This document shows, piece by piece, positions 15,908-24,495 of a stretch of DNA of 35,238 bases. Position numbers and translations under genes: made by a program. The notes under the pieces are model-generated. The model saw nothing but the letters and a program-made list of their open reading frames with translations, did no database searches and was not told the origin of the DNA. How positions within the stretch are numbered: the first letter of the stretch is position 1; the number at the start of each line of letters is the position of its first letter. This DNA is from Verrucomicrobiota bacterium (GTDB taxonomy: Bacteria; Verrucomicrobiota; Verrucomicrobiia; Chthoniobacterales; JAFAMB01), in the NCBI GenBank assembly GCA_019236675.1, contig JAFAIO010000361.1, forward strand, positions 1-35,238, given 5' to 3'.

Positions 15908-16714
15908 ATGAGCGATGAACAACTAACCGAACTCTCCGGTAGCCATGGTCTCCGTACCGGCTTGAGTGTTGCGGATATCAAACAAGCCTTTCTCGACAAT
16001 CTCTTCTATCAGCTTAACCGCCTACCGGCATTCGCGACGAAATATGATCTGTACTCGGCTCTGGCTGTCACGATACGCGATCGCGTATTCCATTCGAGTG
16101 TTCACACCATTGAAAACTATGCGGAACGTAAACCCCGTGTTGTCGCCTACCTGTCTGCAGAGTTTCTTCCTGGGCCGCACTTGGCTAACAACTTATTGTC
16201 GCTGGGTATCACCGCGCAAACTCGCCAGGCGTTATCGGAATTAGGATATGATTTCGATGAACTGCTTAGCCAGGAGGAGGAGCCTGGTCTCGGCAATGGC
16301 GGGCTCGGCCGATTAGCCTCCTGTTACCTGGACTCCCTGGCGTCGCTCGAGGTGCCTGCGATCGGCTACGGTATCCGGTATGAATTTGGCATCTTCGACC
16401 AAACAATCACGGATGGCTGGCAAAGGGAGATCACCGACAAATGGCTTCGTTTCGGCAACCGATGGGAGATCTGCCGGCCGGAAATCGCCTATGACGTAAA
16501 TTTCGGCGGCCATACCGAGGGTAACAGGGACGAGCTCGGTCGGTACCGGGTGCGTTGGATTCCTGACACGGTGGTAAAAGGCGAGGCTTATGATACGCCG
16601 ATCCTCGGTTACCGGGTGGGCACCTGCAATATAATGCGTCTTTGGAAGGCCGAGGCCGTCGAGTCCTTCGAGCGAATTTGGAAGGTAAATCCAGCGCCGG
16701 TGAATGTTAACTAA
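15908..16714 (+). pseudogene. glgP: Truncated glycogen/alpha-glucan phosphorylase (N-terminal third only)
   Basis: The 268-aa product matches the N-terminal domain of glycogen phosphorylase: YLSAEFLPGPHLANNLLSLGI, EPGLGNGGLGRLASCYLDSLA, AIGYGIRYEFGIFDQ, and a last conserved LWKAEAVESF. Complete enzymes are about 800-850 aa. Everything after this point, including the PLP-lysine catalytic domain, is missing. The frame ends in a non-homologous tail (ERIWKVNPAPVNVN) and a stop. I found no continuation in another frame before the DUF3016 gene, so this is a 3' deletion or rearrangement and not a simple frameshift. It cannot be an active phosphorylase. The remaining frame is intact and the N-terminus well kept, so the break may be recent, or the fragment may be retained. 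Confidence 0.85.
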
Positions 16715-16829
16715 CCCTGAGAAGAACACCTATACAAACACGAAGGAAGTTCCGTGGCTGAACCGGCAGTTCCAGTCACAACAGATTCGAGGTCGTGCAA
16801 TCGAGAGTTAGTCAAGTTAGAATGTAAAC

Positions 16830-17333
16830 GTGAATATCCAACACGCTCTATTCCCGATAGCCGTTCTTTCATGCATCCTGGCTTCAACACCCGTTGTAAG
16901 CGCACAAAGTGCGACTGTGGATGTCCAGTACGTTCAACCAGCTAAATTCACCGATTTCAGCATCTATGGACGCGGTGCGCAGTGGTCGGCTTCCTATTTC
17001 GCCACGCAAATCAGTGACGATCTTAGGCCGGCATTACAACGAAAAGTTTCTGGAGGGAGACTAACTCTGCGTTTTACCGACATCGACCTGGCCGGTCACT
17101 ATCCTAGTCGAGGAGGAAGCAGCGCCCGGGTTGTCCGCGGCCAAATTCGACCTGCTCGCATGTCGTTTGCCTTTGTATTGCAAGACAGTTCCGGCCGCAC
17201 GCTAGCGAGCGGTTCCACCCGGATTGTCGACAATTCATCCACGAGCTCGTTGGCCAATCCCAGGCGGTCACAAGCACTTTACTATGAAAAGCGGATGTTA
17301 GAGCGATGGCTTAGATCCCTTAAAACCTCGTAG
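16830..17333 (+). CDS. Exported DUF3016 domain protein
   Basis: This 167-aa protein starts at a GTG (16830). It has a signal peptide (HALFPIAVLSCILASTPVVSAQ, cleaved near residue 26). The mature part matches DUF3016 by eye: VQYVQPAKFTDFSIYG, an amphipathic helix with LRPALQRKVSGG, then LTLRFTDIDLAGHYPSRGG and a closing YYEKRMLERWLRSL. DUF3016 proteins are periplasmic and have no known function. It lies after the phosphorylase remnant and 16 bases before the PFK gene, so it may be co-transcribed with PFK. No clear SD sequence is visible, and an operon role cannot be inferred. Confidence 0.82.
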   Translation: MNIQHALFPIAVLSCILASTPVVSAQSATVDVQYVQPAKFTDFSIYGRGAQWSASYFATQISDDLRPALQRKVSGGRLTLRFTDIDLAGHYPSRGGSSARVVRGQIRPARMSFAFVLQDSSGRTLASGSTRIVDNSSTSSLANPRRSQALYYEKRMLERWLRSLKTS

Positions 17334-17349
17334 CCTCGTACAAACTAAA

Positions 17350-18663
17350 ATGACGGCTCCTGACAAGACTGCAATTCAGAACCTCGGGCCCGAATTAGTC
17401 CCTTCTCCCTTGGGACCAGCCCGTGATCTCGAGGGAGTAAACAGCCCTTTTGTACCAAACGAAGCGCGTGTCCGATATCAAATTGAGACTGGGACAGGCC
17501 ACGATCTGCCAAGCGACGTTTATTTCGAGAAAGCTGGACCGCGAGAGAAGCTGTTCTTCGAACCACGAGAGACTAAAGCAGCGATTGTCACGTGTGGAGG
17601 AGTTTGTCCGGGCCTGAACAACGTCATTCGATCAGCGGTCATGGAATTTTACTACGGCTACGGCGTGCGCCAGCTGCAGGGCATTCGTTATGGATACGCC
17701 GGTCTCAATCCGAAGATTGGGCTGCCGCCAATCGAACTAACACCGCGATCGGTATCTGACATCCACGAAAAGGGTGGGACTATTCTCGGATCGTCTCGGG
17801 GACAACAGCCTTCCGGTGTAATGGTAAATTTCCTGGCTGAACAGAATATCAACATTTTGCTGTGCATTGGCGGAGACGGAACACTGCGCGGTGCACGTGA
17901 CATCGCACAGGAAGCCCAAAGTCGAGGTCTTAAGATCGCTGTCGTCGGTATTCCCAAGACGATAGACAATGACGTGATGTACATTTCCCGGACGTTCGGT
18001 GTAACGACGGCAACGGAAAAGGCGCACGAAATTCTCGACTGCGCCCACAGCGAAGCGCGCAGCGCCTACAACGGGGTTGGCTTGGTGAAATTGATGGGCA
18101 GGGACGCAGGTTTCATCGCCGCCGCCGCGACGCTTGCCAGCCAGGTAGTAAATTTCTGCTTGGTGCCGGAGATCCCGTTTGTCTTGGAAGGAGAGCATGG
18201 CTTCCTGGAAGCACTTCGGCGCCGCCTGGGATCAGCTCATCACGCGGTCATTGCGGTAGCCGAAGGTGCGGGTCAGCACTTGATCCGACAGCTCCCGGCA
18301 GCCACCGATGCTTCCGGCAACAAGCGCTACGCGGACATTGGAGTGTACTTGAAGGAACAGATCGCCGCTTACCTTAAACAGTCGGGGATACCGGTAGACG
18401 TGAAGTACTTTGACCCAAGCTATTTTATTCGAAGCGTCCCAGCAAACTGTGAAGACGCTCTATTGTGCGACCTGCTCGCCCGTAACGCAGTGCATGCCTC
18501 CATGGCGGGCAAAACGAATCTGGTGATAGGCTTTTGGAACGGATTATTCACTCATATCCCAATTCCCCTGGCAGTCAGCGAAAAGAAGCAGGTTGATCCT
18601 CTTGGACTGCTTTGGTCGAGCGTGTTGGCCACGACCGGGCAGCCAAGGCAATGGGGAGAATAA
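17350..18663 (+). CDS. ATP-dependent 6-phosphofructokinase (long, TP0108/plant-like type)
   Basis: This cytoplasmic glycolytic enzyme converts fructose 6-phosphate to fructose 1,6-bisphosphate. At 437 aa it is longer than E. coli PfkA (320), with about 75 extra N-terminal residues as in the plant-like/TP0108 clade. Motifs are TCGGVCPGLNN (81-91), CIGGDGTLRGA (GGDGT at 174-178), PKTIDND (202-208) and KLMGRDAGF. Gly after GGD points to ATP; PPi-dependent enzymes have GGDD there. The Lys in PKTIDND is shared with this clade and does not itself prove PPi use. The ATG at 17350 lies 16 bases after the DUF3016 stop. It suits the nearby glgX and glgP remnant. Confidence 0.93.
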   Translation: MTAPDKTAIQNLGPELVPSPLGPARDLEGVNSPFVPNEARVRYQIETGTGHDLPSDVYFEKAGPREKLFFEPRETKAAIVTCGGVCPGLNNVIRSAVMEFYYGYGVRQLQGIRYGYAGLNPKIGLPPIELTPRSVSDIHEKGGTILGSSRGQQPSGVMVNFLAEQNINILLCIGGDGTLRGARDIAQEAQSRGLKIAVVGIPKTIDNDVMYISRTFGVTTATEKAHEILDCAHSEARSAYNGVGLVKLMGRDAGFIAAAATLASQVVNFCLVPEIPFVLEGEHGFLEALRRRLGSAHHAVIAVAEGAGQHLIRQLPAATDASGNKRYADIGVYLKEQIAAYLKQSGIPVDVKYFDPSYFIRSVPANCEDALLCDLLARNAVHASMAGKTNLVIGFWNGLFTHIPIPLAVSEKKQVDPLGLLWSSVLATTGQPRQWGE

Positions 18664-18724
18664 AAGCGTGCCTGGGCGTGTACTTTATTTAAGTAGCGTC
18701 CCGTGATACATTTTTGCACCCCCC

Positions 18725-20500
18725 TTGGTGTCTCTCTCCAAATGGCGATTGCCATTTAGATACGGGGAGCTGTGCGTCTTAGCCAGTTTCGCAACGCTCC
18801 CTAGGGGGATGGTTTTTGCCGTTGACACCCCCGAACCAATAAAGTCAACGCTTGCACTTAACGGCGAATGGGGCCATTTGCCGCCGCTTCAGGCTGTCGA
18901 TGAGAACCTGTGGGAGACCTATCACATCTTTATCATCCTGGTAGTGGGAGCTGTGCTGCTGCAAACAGGCTTGATTGCCGGATTAATTTTGGAGCGGCTG
19001 TCGCGGCGTAAAGCTGAGGCTTCACTACTGCAAAGCGAGGAGCGGATGAGCCTGATTGCGGAAAGGGTGAATCTCGGCATGGAAGTGTGGGATACCGCTA
19101 AGGACGAGATTTGGATAACAGAAAAAGGGCGAGCTCTGTTGGGCATTGACCGCGACGCCCGAGTTGATTCGGCTACAATTGTTGCCCGGATTCATCCCGA
19201 TGATCGCGCCGCCCGCGAGGCCTCGATCAAGCACGCGATTGAGACACATGGTGAGTATTCAACCGAGTACCGAGTTATTCTACCCGATGGGACGATCCGG
19301 TGGATCGGCGCCAGAGGGCGCTCCATGAACTCGGGAAACGGCAAAGCGACTCGATTGCTAGGAGTTTCCGTTGACGTAACTGCCCAAAAGAACGCGCAGG
19401 ACAGGCTCCGCTTGGTAGTAGAAGGTTCGCCGAATGGTATCGTTTTGATAAATAACCGGGGCCGCATCGAGCTGGTTAACACCGAGGCCGAAATGCTGTT
19501 CGGTTATTGGCGCGAGGAATTGATCGGGCAACCGGTCGAGATTTTAGTCCCGGAGCGATTCCGGGAAGCCTACTCGCTCCATCGGGCAAAATTTATCGTT
19601 GCGCCCAAGCCCCGAACGTTGGGCGCTGGAAGGGAGTTGTTCGGGCGGAGGAAAGATGGAAGCGAGTTTCCCGTCGAGATCGGGATCAGTCCCATCCAGG
19701 GCGAGAAAGGTATCCTGATTTTGGCAGCAGTCGTGGATATTTCTGCTCGCAAGCAGGCGGAGGCAGAATCAAGGCTGTATCGCGAAGAACTCGCGCACCT
19801 CGCCCGCATCGAGATCGTAGCAGAGATGGCTACCGCTCTAGCTCACGAGCTGAATCAGCCATTGTCCGGTATCATGAACAATGCGAGCGCAGGCCGGCGT
19901 TTCATTGCCAAAGGCCGGGCGGACATGCCGAAACTCGATCGCCTTCTGGAAGCGGTGATCATGGATGCCCGTCGCGCAGGTGAAATCATCCGGGGAATTC
20001 GGGACATGGTGAGGAAGGGTGAGGGAGTCCGGACCACCGTAGACCTCAATCACATCATCACCGAGGTCGTCCATTTCGTGCGGTCAGACGCGCTCGAACG
20101 GCATTGCGACATTTTAACGGAGCTGGATCCTAAGCTCCCGGCGGTCAGCGCTAATCCGGTACTCGTTCAACAAGTACTGCTAAACATTGTCATTAATGCG
20201 TTCGATGCGATGCGCCAGACTCCCAGCGCGGAACGTCGGGTGATTATCCGCAGCGAACGCCAATCTGATGGCAAGGCTTCGATTAGCGTCCGCGATTTTG
20301 GAACGGGTCTGCCTGCGGAGAATCCCGAGCGGATTTTTGAGCCCTTCTTTTCGACGAAACGGGATGGCTTGGGCATGGGTCTCTCCATCGCGCGTTCCAT
20401 CATTTCCTCGCACGGCGGAGAGCTTTCCGCCACGAACGCCGAAGGCGGAGGCACGCTAGTACATTTTTCGTTGCCGCCCGTGGAAGACAGCGCCGGATGA
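18725..20500 (+). CDS. Membrane-anchored PAS sensor histidine kinase (FixL-like)
   Basis: This 591-aa kinase passes phosphate to the regulator encoded next. It starts with TTG at 18725 (an in-frame GTG follows at once). It has a short exported N-terminus (about 1-65) and one TM (about 68-92: YHIFIILVVGAVLLQTGLIAGLI). A short coiled coil follows (RRKAEASLLQSEERM), then PAS1 (about 100-220) and PAS2 (about 225-345, EGSPNGIVLINNRGRIELVN). The HisKA domain has H374 (TALAHELNQPLSGIM), and the HATPase has NIVINAFDAM (N-box), FGTGLP (G1) and GLGMGLSIARSI (G2). No heme-binding His typical of true FixL PAS domains is evident, so oxygen sensing is not supported. Its TGA overlaps the regulator ATG. Confidence 0.92.
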   Translation: MVSLSKWRLPFRYGELCVLASFATLPRGMVFAVDTPEPIKSTLALNGEWGHLPPLQAVDENLWETYHIFIILVVGAVLLQTGLIAGLILERLSRRKAEASLLQSEERMSLIAERVNLGMEVWDTAKDEIWITEKGRALLGIDRDARVDSATIVARIHPDDRAAREASIKHAIETHGEYSTEYRVILPDGTIRWIGARGRSMNSGNGKATRLLGVSVDVTAQKNAQDRLRLVVEGSPNGIVLINNRGRIELVNTEAEMLFGYWREELIGQPVEILVPERFREAYSLHRAKFIVAPKPRTLGAGRELFGRRKDGSEFPVEIGISPIQGEKGILILAAVVDISARKQAEAESRLYREELAHLARIEIVAEMATALAHELNQPLSGIMNNASAGRRFIAKGRADMPKLDRLLEAVIMDARRAGEIIRGIRDMVRKGEGVRTTVDLNHIITEVVHFVRSDALERHCDILTELDPKLPAVSANPVLVQQVLLNIVINAFDAMRQTPSAERRVIIRSERQSDGKASISVRDFGTGLPAENPERIFEPFFSTKRDGLGMGLSIARSIISSHGGELSATNAEGGGTLVHFSLPPVEDSAG

Positions 20501-21129
20501 AACACCGTGACAAACACGTTTTTGTTGTCGACGACGACAAGTCAGTACGTACGAGTCTTGCCACTTTGCTGGAAAGCGACGGTTATTCGGTCGACAGCTT
20601 TGAAAGCGCCGCCGCGTTTTTGATTCATGCGCCGAACGTTGGTCCGGCGTGTCTAGTGCTTGATGTGCGATTACCAGGTCTCGATGGATTCGCGCTTCAG
20701 CGGCAATTGGCGGAGAAAGGCCGGATGGAGCAAATCGTGTTCATTACCGGTTACGGCGACATCCCGATGGGTGTTAAAGCAATGAAACACGGCGCTATCG
20801 ACTTCCTGCCTAAACCGTTTGAAGATGAAGCCTTGCTAAATGCGGTAGCTCAAGCGATCGCCAGATCCTTCGACAGTTGGAGGAACCGCGAAGAGGTGAC
20901 GGAAATCCGCAGTCGGATTGCCACGCTTACACCCAGGGAATTCGAAGTCTTCCGCCTGGTAATTGCCGGATTGCTCAACAAGCAAATCGCGGCAGAGCTA
21001 GGTGCTGCCTTACGTACCATCAAAACGCATCGGGGACGAGTCATGCACAAGCTAGGCGTACAATCAGTGGCGGATTTAGTGCGGCTAGCTCAAAAAGCGG
21101 GAGTTTCACCCGAGCTATCCGGCCCCTAA
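20497..21129 (+). CDS. FixJ/NarL-type response regulator (REC + LuxR HTH)
   Basis: This 210-aa transcription factor overlaps its kinase gene by ATGA, so the pair is translationally coupled. The receiver domain has FVVDDDKSVRTSL (acidic pocket) and phospho-acceptor D56 in LVLDVRLPGLDG. The conserved Thr is in FITGYGD and the Lys in FLPKPFEDE. The C-terminal LuxR-type helix-turn-helix is TLTPREFEVFRLVIAGLLNKQIAAELG...IKTHRGRVMHKL. The following receiver-only gene, PPK2 and SulP lie on the same strand at short distances and are natural candidate targets, though this is only inferred. Confidence 0.95.
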   Translation: MKHRDKHVFVVDDDKSVRTSLATLLESDGYSVDSFESAAAFLIHAPNVGPACLVLDVRLPGLDGFALQRQLAEKGRMEQIVFITGYGDIPMGVKAMKHGAIDFLPKPFEDEALLNAVAQAIARSFDSWRNREEVTEIRSRIATLTPREFEVFRLVIAGLLNKQIAAELGAALRTIKTHRGRVMHKLGVQSVADLVRLAQKAGVSPELSGP

Positions 21130-21193
21130 GGACCATAGCGAAAGCACACGCGGTGCTCTAGGGTAGTTGTAACGCACCCACCGCCAATCGCTT

Positions 21194-21589
21194 ATGCCTG
21201 AACCCGTCAAACCGATTTGCGTTCTCGATGACGACTTGTCGGTTCTAAGCTCGCTCCAAGAACTGTTGGAGTCGGATGGCTTCGAGGCGGCTACGTTCGA
21301 TAACCCAGAGAAATTCATCGCTTATGCTCTAGAGCACGCAGTGAAGCTGGTCGTACTCGACGTATGGATGCCAGAAACGAACGGCATCGAAATGCAAGAG
21401 AAACTTCGCCTGCTCTCACCCGGCACCCGCGTCATCATGATAACCGGGCGCGAGGTCGCCGCCGTCCGGGCCGAGGCATTGAAAGCGGGCGCCCGGGCGT
21501 TTTTTGTAAAACCGTTCGAGGACGAGGTTTTTCTCACTGCGGTGCGAGACGCTCTTGGCGAAGCCGCTAGCGACGCCAGCCGGACCTGA
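21194..21589 (+). CDS. Single-domain response regulator (receiver only)
   Basis: This 131-aa protein is one receiver domain: CVLDDDLSVLSSLQELLESDGF, phospho-acceptor D56 in LVVLDVWMPETNG, Thr in MITGRE and Lys in FFVKPFEDEVF. It has no output domain. It resembles the receiver of the adjacent FixJ-type regulator, so it may be a duplicated receiver that competes for phosphate from the kinase, acts in a relay or inhibits by sequestration (inferred). It lies 64 bases after that gene and 27 bases before PPK2. Confidence 0.92.
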   Translation: MPEPVKPICVLDDDLSVLSSLQELLESDGFEAATFDNPEKFIAYALEHAVKLVVLDVWMPETNGIEMQEKLRLLSPGTRVIMITGREVAAVRAEALKAGARAFFVKPFEDEVFLTAVRDALGEAASDASRT

Positions 21590-21616
21590 TCCCAGGACTT
21601 AACGCCGGTCAACAAA

Positions 21617-22528
21617 ATGAAAACGAAAGAAATCATCGAAAGATCCCAGAAATTCATCGTTCCCTACCGCGTCACCGACGGTAAGAAATTTCGACTCAAG
21701 GACGTCGATCCCGATGATACGGGAGAAGTGACCGAGGAAGATAAACTCTTAGCAAAGGAGCTATTGGAAGCAGGTGTTGAAGTCCTGGCCGACCTGCAAG
21801 ACGTGCTCTACGCGCAAGATCAATGGTCAATCCTTTTGATCTTTCAGGCCATGGATGCGGCAGGAAAAGATGGGGCCATTAAACATGTTATGTCCGGGGT
21901 TAATCCCCAAGGATGCCAGGTCTTTTCTTTCAAGAGCCCGTCCCCAGAAGATCTTAAACACGACTTTATGTGGCGCTGTTTAAAATCTTTGCCCGAACGC
22001 GGGCGGATCGGCATTTTTAACCGGAGTTACTACGAAGAGACGCTCGTCGTCCGTGTCCATCCAGAGTTTTTAGCAAAACAGAAAATACCGCGGCAGCTGC
22101 TTAGCAAGAATATCTGGGACGAACGCTTCGAAGACATCCGGAATATCGAGCAGTACCTCACCCGGAACGGAGTAGTGATTCGAAAGTTCTTTCTCCATCT
22201 TTCCGCCAAGGAACAAAAGAAGCGCTTTCTGGCGCGCCTGGATAATTCGGCCAAGAACTGGAAATTCTCATCCGCTGACGCGCAGGAGCGCGGTTTTTGG
22301 AAGGAATACATGAAGGCTTACGAGGACATGATTTGCAACACCGCGACCGAGGAAGCTCCCTGGTATGTCGTACCAGCGAACAACAAGTGGTTCACGCGAG
22401 TCGTAGTCGCGGCAGCTCTGATTGATGCAATGGCTTCCTTAGATCTCAAGTATCCAGAAGTCGGTGAAAGCAAGCGCAAGGAACTTGCGCTTGCCAGGGA
22501 GCAACTCACCAACAAAGACGATCTGTAG
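21617..22528 (+). CDS. ppk2: PPK2 family polyphosphate kinase
   Basis: This 303-aa enzyme transfers phosphate between polyphosphate and nucleotides. It has the P-loop IFQAMDAAGKDGAIKHVMSG (Walker A about 78-86) and the Walker B/lid region GRIGIFNRSYYEETLVVRVHPE (about 129-150), with conserved Arg in NRSYYEE. Single-domain length fits the one-domain PPK2 classes. Whether it prefers ADP, AMP or GDP cannot be decided by eye. It lies 27 bases after the single-domain receiver gene and 13 bases before the SulP gene. It is probably in one operon with a two-component system, suggesting that polyphosphate use is switched by a signal. Confidence 0.95.
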   Translation: MKTKEIIERSQKFIVPYRVTDGKKFRLKDVDPDDTGEVTEEDKLLAKELLEAGVEVLADLQDVLYAQDQWSILLIFQAMDAAGKDGAIKHVMSGVNPQGCQVFSFKSPSPEDLKHDFMWRCLKSLPERGRIGIFNRSYYEETLVVRVHPEFLAKQKIPRQLLSKNIWDERFEDIRNIEQYLTRNGVVIRKFFLHLSAKEQKKRFLARLDNSAKNWKFSSADAQERGFWKEYMKAYEDMICNTATEEAPWYVVPANNKWFTRVVVAAALIDAMASLDLKYPEVGESKRKELALAREQLTNKDDL

Positions 22529-22541
22529 CTTTTAGCATCCG

Positions 22542-24266
22542 TTGGAATCAGACACTAGCGCCGCGGTTTCTAGTCCGGCGAAAGTAAATCGCTGGAAAGC
22601 GATATTTCCGCCATCAGAATGGGTGCCGGCCTACCAGACTGGTTGGCTGCAGGACGATCTTTTTGCCGGCATCACCCTCGCTGCTTACGCTGTGCCTGTC
22701 GCGCTTGCTTATGCCGCGCTCGCCGGGTTGCCACCGCAAGTCGGTGTTTACGGTTATTTGCTAGGTGGAATTGGTTATGCCTTGTTTGGTTCTTCCCGTC
22801 ATCTAGCGATCGGGCCTACCTCTGCCATCTCCCTGATGGTCGGGGTTTCGGTAGCGCCCCTGGCAATGGGCGATCCTGTGCGTTACGTACAGATCGCGAC
22901 TCTGTCGGCTTTTGTCGCCGCCGCCATGTGTATCATAGCCTGGGTATTCAGGTTGAGCGCGCTCACTAACTTCATTAGCGAAACCGTGCTGCTCGGCTTC
23001 AAAGCAGGCGCCGCGCTGAGCATCGCTGTAACCCAGATTCCTGCTCTCTTCGGCATCCCCGGTGGCGGGCACAATTTTATCGAGCGCCTGATTGCGATCA
23101 CCAACCAGCTCGGTCACCCCCAGCCTTTGATTCTGGCCATCGGTTTAACCAGCCTCGCGCTGCTGTGGGCAGGCGAAAGGTTCCTGCCTAACCGTCCAGT
23201 AGCTCTATTTGTCGTGATTATTTCCATTGTTTTTATCTCTCTAACTAACCTGACAACGCATGTCACGACGGTGGGCCGACTCCCGGCCGGGTTGCCTAAT
23301 TTCAGTTTTCCCATACTTCGGATCCGGGATGTCGATGGCATTATGCCCCTCGCTTTCGCTGCCCTGCTGCTGTCTTACATTGAGAGCGTCTCCGCTGCGC
23401 GTACCTTCGCCGCCAAACACGGCGACAAGCTCGATGTGCGCCAGGAACTCTTGGGGCTCGGTAGCGCCAATCTGCTGGTCGCTTTTGGCCAGGGTTACCC
23501 AGTTGCCGGCGGCCTCTCCCAATCCGCAGTCAACGAGAAAGCCGGTGCGAAGACTCCTTTGTCTCTCGTCTTCGCCTCAATAACTCTGGCCCTGTGTCTT
23601 CTGTTTTTTACTGGTTTTTTGAAAAATCTGCCCAAGGCCGTGCTGGCAGCGATCGTGTTGATGGCCGTCAAAGGCCTCATCAATATTCGCGAGATTGCCC
23701 ATCTTTGGCGGGTGAGTCGCGTCGAGTTTACCGTTGCGATTATTGCCTTAGTCGGGGTTCTCCTGTTTGGCATCCTGAAAGGCGTTATTGTCGCCGCCGT
23801 CGCATCGATTCTGCTGCTCCTACATAAGGTAGCTCAACCCCACGTCGCTTTCCTCGGTCGTATTCCGGGTACGCGCCGTTTCTCGGACATTGCCCGCCAT
23901 CAAAGCAACGAGCCGATCCCCGGCGTGCTTGCTTTTCGGGTTGAAGCCGGGCTCGTCTATTTCAACGTCGATCATGTACTGCAAATGGTGTTAGAGCGCG
24001 TAGCGGCTGAAGGAAAGTCACTGCGGTTCGTGGTTTGTGATCTCTCGACTTCGCCCTCTATCGATCTTGCCGGCGCCAGGATGTTATTGAATCTCCAGGG
24101 AGAGATGGCCAAACGAGGAATCATTCTGCGTGTGGTTGAAGCGCGAGCCTCGGTTCGCGATTTACTTCGCATCGAAGGAGCTGAGGAGCGGGTTGGTACC
24201 ATTGACCGTTTCGCGACCCTTGCTGACGTCATCGAGGACTTCCAAAAGCAGGAGGCGCACGGATGA
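22542..24266 (+). CDS. SulP family anion transporter with STAS domain
   Basis: This 574-aa SLC26/SulP protein lies in the inner membrane, with about 12-14 TM segments (about 35-430) and a C-terminal cytoplasmic STAS domain (about 460-560: GVLAFRVEAGLVYFNVDHVL, VVCDLSTSPSIDLAGARMLL). Typical signatures are DLFAGITLAAYAVPVALAYAALAGLPPQVGVYG and GLFG/LALGPTSAISL-like AIGPTSAISLMVGV. SulP transporters move sulfate, bicarbonate or other anions; the substrate cannot be told here. The frame opens at a TTG (22542), 13 bases after the PPK2 stop, with no nearer ATG. An SD-like GGA is absent, so coupling to PPK2 translation is likely. Confidence 0.93.
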   Translation: MESDTSAAVSSPAKVNRWKAIFPPSEWVPAYQTGWLQDDLFAGITLAAYAVPVALAYAALAGLPPQVGVYGYLLGGIGYALFGSSRHLAIGPTSAISLMVGVSVAPLAMGDPVRYVQIATLSAFVAAAMCIIAWVFRLSALTNFISETVLLGFKAGAALSIAVTQIPALFGIPGGGHNFIERLIAITNQLGHPQPLILAIGLTSLALLWAGERFLPNRPVALFVVIISIVFISLTNLTTHVTTVGRLPAGLPNFSFPILRIRDVDGIMPLAFAALLLSYIESVSAARTFAAKHGDKLDVRQELLGLGSANLLVAFGQGYPVAGGLSQSAVNEKAGAKTPLSLVFASITLALCLLFFTGFLKNLPKAVLAAIVLMAVKGLINIREIAHLWRVSRVEFTVAIIALVGVLLFGILKGVIVAAVASILLLLHKVAQPHVAFLGRIPGTRRFSDIARHQSNEPIPGVLAFRVEAGLVYFNVDHVLQMVLERVAAEGKSLRFVVCDLSTSPSIDLAGARMLLNLQGEMAKRGIILRVVEARASVRDLLRIEGAEERVGTIDRFATLADVIEDFQKQEAHG

Positions 24267-24495
24267 TTGCGTCACCAGGAAGTTTTATATGATTCACAGA
24301 TTAAGCGGCAACTGTCGCGCAAAAGCAAACTGAAGCCGATTACACAGAATCTGCGATCAACCCCGGGCCCGACGTTGCACTTAACTGGGTCAGTCGACAG
24401 CGCCGAGCGCATCGGCCTCGCACGTGTCCTCCATAGCTTTAGCGACGGAGGAAGCGAGGCAACACTCCACGGTTCCGACCGATTTCACTTTCTTT
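24267..24495. other. Non-coding interval between converging SulP and dehydrogenase genes
   Basis: No gene is seen. It contains a piece GATTAAGCGGCAACTGTC (24299-24316) that matches 3362-3379 (GATTAAGCGGCGACTGTC) with one mismatch. A degenerate CCGATTACACAGAATCTGCG (24337-24356) is related to the arms of the inverted repeat at 10732-10904. No canonical terminator hairpin with a T-run is visible. Confidence 0.5.

Noticed and set aside
15908-16714. The phosphorylase as a complete or frameshifted gene
   Set aside because: No catalytic-domain sequence could be found in any frame downstream before the next gene.
18725-20500. The kinase as a true oxygen-sensing FixL
   Set aside because: No heme-binding His in a FixL-type PAS context could be seen; the FixJ-type regulator alone does not support oxygen sensing.
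24267-24495. A Rho-independent terminator between the converging SulP and dehydrogenase genes
   Set aside because: No stable GC-rich stem followed by a T-run was found on either strand.
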